From NCBI RefSeq assembly GCF_000955975.1, contig NZ_JYJF01000007.1, positions 1 to 64,000 on the forward strand: a stretch of DNA of 64,000 nucleotides. Direction: 5' to 3'. The translations under genes and the position numbers were made by a program. The stretch comes from Saccharothrix sp. ST-888. GTDB taxonomy: Bacteria > Actinomycetota > Actinomycetes > Streptomycetales > Streptomycetaceae. Below, in pieces: positions 60,389-64,000 of the stretch. Position 1 is the stretch's first letter. Each line of letters begins with the position of its first letter. The notes beneath the pieces are model-generated. The model made no database searches. It was not told where the DNA came from and saw nothing but the letters and a program-made list of their open reading frames with translations.

Positions 60389-62275
60389 TCAGCGCTTTTC
60401 GAAGGAGCCGGGCTTTTCGAAGGGGCTGGGCAGCGGGAAGTACGCGTCCAGGAACGGCTGCAGCAGTTGCAGCTGGTTCGGCAGGTCCTTGCGGTCCGAC
60501 ACCGTGTCGTTGATGCAGAAGACGTCCAGGTCGCGCGCCGCGAGGATGCGGGCGAGCCGCCGCGAGGTGCTCTGGTGCATCAGGTCCAGATAGGCGTACT
60601 TGAGCTCGGACGGCACGGCGCGGGCGCTGTGGTAGCCGTAGTAGTGGTGCAGCGAGGAGGCGACCGACAGGTCCGAGGGGCTGCGGAAGCGGGCCTCGGA
60701 GGTCGCCTGGTGCAGCTCCTTGAAGTGTTCCTCGATCTCGGAGAGCACCTCGCGCCGCAGCGCGTGCGGCACGTGCTGCATCTTCTGCACCAGGGTGCTG
60801 CCGAAGTCCTCCTCGATCAGTCTGCGGTTGTTCTTGGCCGCCGCGGAGACCGGGGAGTCCAGCAGCGAGGGGGTGCCCAGCGGCACTGCGGCCACGGAGG
60901 GGAAGAACTTGCTCAGCCCGTTGGAGTGGAAGAACAGCTGCGGCGAGATCGGACGTCCCAGGAAGACGTCGTCGTTGAAGTAGAGGAACTGCTCGGACAG
61001 TCCCTCGATGTGGTGCAGCTGGCTCTCGATGGCGTGCGAGTTGAAGGTCGGCAGGGCCGCCCGGTCGCGGAATATCTCCCGGTGGCTGAGCACCTTGATC
61101 CGGGGGTTGGAGGTGTCCAGCCAGGTGGGCGTCTGGTCGTCGGTGACCAGGTAGACGGTGCGCACCCAGGGCGCGTTGAGGTGCAACGACCGCAGCGAGT
61201 AGCGCAGTTCGTCACGGCTCATGTAGCGCGCGTCGTTGGCGGCCTCGGGGTTGAGGTCCTGGGCCGAGCCGTCGGCCTCGGCGCGGCGGCGCTGCCAGGC
61301 CGGGTCGTTGCCGTCCACCCAGGTGTAGACCACGTCGATCGGGAAGCGGATGTCCTCGGGTAGGGCGTGGACGAACTCGGGCCGGGTCGGGACCGGGTGG
61401 TCGGGCCGGTCCCAGGCTTCCAGCCGGGTGAACATGCCGACCGGTCCGTCGACCGGCTCGTGCCAGGCGGGAACCCGCTCGGTCACCCGGTTGCGGCGGG
61501 GGGCGACCAGATCGCCGTCCTCGGGCACCCAGAACTCGATGTCGCAGCCGTACTCGTGGCCCAGCACGTAGGTGGCGCCGGGGTCGGCGTGGAACCAGGT
61601 CATCCGGATGACCTCGGCCTGCGCGAGGGTGGTCCAGGTGTGCTTCTCGAAGCCGGGCTCGGAACGGGTCGGCACGGCGGGCCGGTCGGACGGCACGGCC
61701 GAGACGTAGCCGGGGACGGTGCCGCACAGCGCGGCGAGCGCCCGGTGCGCGGCCGGCCGGTCGGCCCGGGAGACGGCGAGGACGGCGGAGGTCTCCTGCA
61801 TGCCGCGGACGGCGAAGCAGTCGATCCCGGCCTCGGCGAGGGCGGAACGCACCAGGGTGAGGTTGTCGTTGCGGGCCTGCCGCGGGGAGACGTCCGGGCG
61901 GAGGCTGACGATCTTCCGGGCCTTGCCGACCTGGAGCAGCGTGACCCGGCCGGACTCGAACAGCGCGGGGTGGCGCTTGGCCAGCAGCCCGCCGTGCACC
62001 GTGGCGACCTTCTGCTGGACCGAGAGCGTGCGGGACAGCCGGTGGATCACCTGGGTGCGGAGTTCGTACGGGACCATGCCGGCGATCGCCGCGCGGCTGC
62101 GCTCGGGGAGCAGCCGCCGGTACACCCGGACGACCTTCGAACGCTCCGACTGGAGCACGCCGATCGTGCTGCGGACGGGCGGTGCGACGGGCGGCTGGCT
62201 CTTGGCGCGGACCGCCATCTGCCCGGTAGGGCCGTCGTCTATTTGCGAGCCAGCCAACGTATCCCCCTGGTGCAT
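60389..62275 (-). CDS. Stealth-family capsular polysaccharide phosphotransferase
   Basis: A 628-aa cytoplasmic enzyme that joins sugars through phosphodiester bonds in surface polymers. All four conserved regions are seen: CR1 IDVVYTWVDGNDPAW (about 330), CR2 NDARYMSRDELRYSLRSL and VYLVTDDQTPTWL (about 370-410), CR3 HHIEGLSEQFLYFNDDVFLGRPI (about 450), CR4 DLDVFCINDT near the end. The long N-terminal 300 residues are the actinobacterial extension. ATG at 62275 is used; TTG at 62257, preceded by AGGGGGA, is an alternative. With the convergent exported deacetylase it suggests a phospho-glycan capsule or wall polymer. Confidence 0.9.
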   Translation of the reverse strand: MHQGDTLAGSQIDDGPTGQMAVRAKSQPPVAPPVRSTIGVLQSERSKVVRVYRRLLPERSRAAIAGMVPYELRTQVIHRLSRTLSVQQKVATVHGGLLAKRHPALFESGRVTLLQVGKARKIVSLRPDVSPRQARNDNLTLVRSALAEAGIDCFAVRGMQETSAVLAVSRADRPAAHRALAALCGTVPGYVSAVPSDRPAVPTRSEPGFEKHTWTTLAQAEVIRMTWFHADPGATYVLGHEYGCDIEFWVPEDGDLVAPRRNRVTERVPAWHEPVDGPVGMFTRLEAWDRPDHPVPTRPEFVHALPEDIRFPIDVVYTWVDGNDPAWQRRRAEADGSAQDLNPEAANDARYMSRDELRYSLRSLHLNAPWVRTVYLVTDDQTPTWLDTSNPRIKVLSHREIFRDRAALPTFNSHAIESQLHHIEGLSEQFLYFNDDVFLGRPISPQLFFHSNGLSKFFPSVAAVPLGTPSLLDSPVSAAAKNNRRLIEEDFGSTLVQKMQHVPHALRREVLSEIEEHFKELHQATSEARFRSPSDLSVASSLHHYYGYHSARAVPSELKYAYLDLMHQSTSRRLARILAARDLDVFCINDTVSDRKDLPNQLQLLQPFLDAYFPLPSPFEKPGSFEKR

Positions 62276-63257
62276 GGATTCCGGAGCTCACCGTCCGTCA
62301 GTCGGATCGGACCCTTAATTTCATCACATCTTCATCCCCCTCAGTCTTGAGTCAAGGGGTGCCTGTCGCGCCGGCCGAAGATGTCGGGTCTTATGTCCGA
62401 TTTTGATGGCTTATCGGCGCACTGTCCCCGAGGGTGCACTGTCCCGAAGGGCGCGGGGAACCGCCCTCCCGTGGCTTCACCGGCGGAGGGCGGAGGCGGC
62501 ACGCATCCCGCGGGCACTCGGCCGCTCGGGCGTGGGCCCGGCGCCGACTTCCCGTCAGCAAGATCTTCAGGATACCGCCGCGGCGGTCGTGCGTAGTCCA
62601 CCGGCTGCGGGAAAGCCCAGGTCGACGGTGGTTCGGGGGTCCGCCGGGGCCGTCCGGGGGCCGTCGGGTCGGGGTGTTGTGGGCATCGTGACATACACCA
62701 CATTTCGGTTAATTCCTCCGGGAGGGGCAACCGTTCGCGAGGCTGGGGACGTCAGGGGGGATGTGGGCGGAGCCGCGGCTGCTTCGCGAGGCCCGCCGTG
62801 CCCGTGTGTCCGTGTGACCGTGGCGTGCCGCCCGGGTCGAGCCCGCCCGGGCCGGGTGAGGGCTGTTGCGGGAGCGCGGATTTCCACCGCCGCGGCCGCC
62901 TGTGCCGCGAATGCGGAATTGCCGCCGATCCTGCCTGGAGCCGACGTCCGCCCAGGTGGTCGGAGAGCTCCGGTGAGTAAGTACGTACCCCGAGCGCCAT
63001 TGGTGGGACTGGCCTGCGGCGGAAATGTCTGACGGGCAATCAGTGGAGCGTTACGGGAATTTCGACGGATTTCCTGCGCACTGTCCGAGTCGGCGGGAAT
63101 CCGCGGTCCGCCGCCACGAGGGTGCGCCGGTGTGCCGTCGGCCCGGTCGTACGGGGGAGGCGAACAGCCTCTCGACGGTCACCGGGGGCGAGGCCGCCAG
63201 GGCGGAGGCGGCGCCGGAGTCCAGTTGCTGCCGTGGGCGGGGTTTGCGGGGCTCAAA
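62276..63257. other. Nearly 1-kb region without a recognised gene
   Basis: The spacer has mixed composition, with A/T-rich patches near 62330-62410 and 62690-62710. GCACTGTCCC(C)GA(G/A)GG is repeated at 62419 and 62436, and a related block with GCGCACTGTCC stands at 63076. Apart from two peptide-like segments (62393 and 63025) no gene with a ribosome site or known domain was found on either strand. Confidence 0.5.
62393..62596 (+). other. Possible small peptide gene with FDGLSAHCP segment (copy 1)
   Basis: An ATG opens 67 codons starting MSDFDGLSAHCPRGCTVPKG. The ten-residue core DFDGLSAHCP recurs as NFDGFPAHCP at 63060, and four of the base differences between the copies are silent third-position changes. 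There is no good ribosome site, and the C-terminal half is low-complexity. It may be coding, or part of a dispersed repeat. Confidence 0.25.
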
Positions 63258-63264
63258 AAAGTGA
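63025..63264 (+). other. Possible small peptide gene with FDGFPAHCP segment (copy 2)
   Basis: A 79-codon frame from ATG contains GNFDGFPAHCPSRR near residue 12, parallel to the segment 650 bp upstream. A GTG at VERYGNFDG is another possible start. The remainder is Arg/Ala-rich with two adjacent Cys late in the frame. No family is recognised. Confidence 0.25.
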
Positions 63265-63281
63265 TATCACTTTGCTAGGTT
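63258..63281 (+). promoter_or_regulatory. Palindromic operator and -10 element of the SPFH gene
   Basis: AAAGTGAT-ATCACTTT is a perfect 16-bp palindrome at 63258-63273. TAGGTT at 63276-63281 fits the -10 pattern TANNNT. A dimeric regulator (GntR- or MarR-like half-sites GTGAT) bound here would block the promoter. The ATG follows 32 bp later. Confidence 0.7.
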
Positions 63282-63313
63282 CGTGCCACACCGCAGGAGA
63301 GGAACCCGGTCCG

Positions 63314-64000
63314 ATGACCACACCGCACAGCCCCGCCGACACGGCGGACGGCTTCGTTCTCGACGTCCCGACCCCGAAGGTCACCGAACGCGTGATCGCC
63401 GGCCTGCCGGGGCTGCCGATGCTCGGACTCACCGTGCTCTGCCTGCTCGGCGGGGCAGCCCTGATCGTCGTCGGCGGCAATGAGCGCGCGTCGGGCGCGA
63501 CCGGCGCCGCCACCGCCCTGCTGGTCGCCGGGCCGCTGCTGATCCTGCTCGGCCTGCTGCTGGCGCGTGGCCTGACCGCCGTCTCTCCCGGGCGGGCACG
63601 GGTGGTCCAGCTGCTCGGCCGCTACCGGGGCACCATCCGGGCGGACGGTCTGACCTGGGTCAACCCGTTCACCAGCCGGCGCGGGATCTCGACCCGGATC
63701 CGCAACCACGAGACCGAGACCACCAAGGTCAACGACGCGGACGGCAACCCGATCGAGATGGCCGCGGTCGTGGTCTGGCAGGTCGAGGACACCGCGAAGG
63801 CCATCTTCGAGGTGGACGACTTCACGGAGTTCGTCGCCATCCAGACCGAGACCGCGGTCCGGCACATCGCCAACAGCTACCCCTACGACGCCCACGGCGA
63901 GGGGGAGATGTCGCTGCGCGACAGCGCGGACGAGATCACCCGCAAGCTGTCCGCGGAGATCGCCGCCCGGGTGTCCTCGGCGGGTGTCCGGGTGATCGAG
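63314..64000 (+). CDS. SPFH/band-7 domain membrane protein (cut by window edge)
   Basis: The visible 229 residues have two membrane helices (residues 33-53 and 66-86: LGLTVLCLLGGAALIVVGG, ATALLVAGPLLILLGLLLA) and then the SPFH domain: LTAVSPGRARVVQLLGRYRGTIRADGLTWVNPF, RIRNHETETTKVNDADGNPIEM, VVWQVEDTAKAIFEVDDFTEFVAIQTETAVRHIA. SPFH proteins form membrane microdomain scaffolds. The ATG has GGAGAGGAA upstream. Expression is probably controlled through the 63258 palindrome. The gene continues past the right edge. Confidence 0.9.
   Translation, partial: MTTPHSPADTADGFVLDVPTPKVTERVIAGLPGLPMLGLTVLCLLGGAALIVVGGNERASGATGAATALLVAGPLLILLGLLLARGLTAVSPGRARVVQLLGRYRGTIRADGLTWVNPFTSRRGISTRIRNHETETTKVNDADGNPIEMAAVVVWQVEDTAKAIFEVDDFTEFVAIQTETAVRHIANSYPYDAHGEGEMSLRDSADEITRKLSAEIAARVSSAGVRVIE

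Overview
The window is about 70-75% G+C. Its coding frames show the strong third-position G/C of actinomycetes, and many start codons are GTG or TTG. The gene families point to a Streptomycetaceae chromosome (Streptomyces or Kitasatospora; I cannot separate the two): AfsA/ArpA-type butyrolactone genes, SpoIIE-type phosphatases with RsbW-like kinase domains, DUF2637, DUF305/DUF3105, an ArgLeuHisValAspLeu-type Cys leader peptide and Stealth proteins. No rRNA, tRNA, CRISPR array or intact transposon was seen.

Layout. 0-3.7 kb: assimilatory sulfate operon on the minus strand, read leader peptide > sulfite reductase > 58-aa zinc ribbon > cysH > cysC > cysD (cut by the left edge). 4-6.3 kb: YihY/BrkB membrane protein and an autoregulated MarR operon. 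6.4-9.4 kb: GNAT remnant and two divergent membrane glycosyltransferases. 9.6-12.4 kb: gamma-butyrolactone signalling cassette (AfsA-like synthase, divergent receptor, NAD-dependent epimerase) with two related A/T-rich operator-like elements. 12.8-17.4 kb: truncated LuxR-type ATPase regulator, rsgA, and an alkylation-repair pair (Ada-AlkA fusion plus ogt). 17.5-22.1 kb: MarR/MFS efflux pair and a DUF3105/DUF305 group of surface proteins. 22.3-26.6 kb: degenerate PP2C-like protein, TetR regulator, broken XRE/phospholipase-D-like gene, CPBP protein. 26.7-30.3 kb: agmatine deiminase, urease alpha and a fused urease gamma/beta. 30.5-33 kb: quinone reductase, MarR, secreted carbonic anhydrase. 33.3-40.6 kb: RsbW-like kinase, multidomain SpoIIE phosphatase, DUF2637 protein, iron-regulated FhuF-like protein, TPR-like protein, zinc-ribbon protein. 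40.7-45.9 kb: MobA-like nucleotidyltransferase, moaA, DUF6081 protein, aquaporin, DsbA-like protein, 40-aa lipoprotein. 46-50.8 kb: DUF6204, Tn3 transposase remnant, unknown protein, and two regulator/enzyme pairs. 50.9-62.3 kb: cell-surface genes (large glycosyltransferase, esterase, GT2-like protein, PIG-L deacetylase, Stealth phosphotransferase) with a RibD-type reductase and a methyltransferase. 62.3-63.3 kb: a nearly 1-kb stretch without a recognisable gene but with two related peptide-like segments. 63.3 kb to the end: SPFH protein cut by the right edge.

Themes. Several small regulator-target pairs carry visible inverted repeats between or before the genes (5.4, 30.5, 48.8 and 50.2 kb). 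About ten genes look leaderless, with a -10 element (TANNNT, CAGACT or CATACT) ending 6-8 nt before the start codon. The most unusual items are: CysH with a CX4C in place of CxxC; a PP2C-like protein lacking two metal-binding aspartates and carrying a duplicated SVDDWFD motif; an epimerase without YxxxK in the butyrolactone cassette; a gene broken by one nonsense codon; and the paired FDGxxAHCP segments at the right end. All functions are inferred from sequence patterns and family knowledge; no database search was run.
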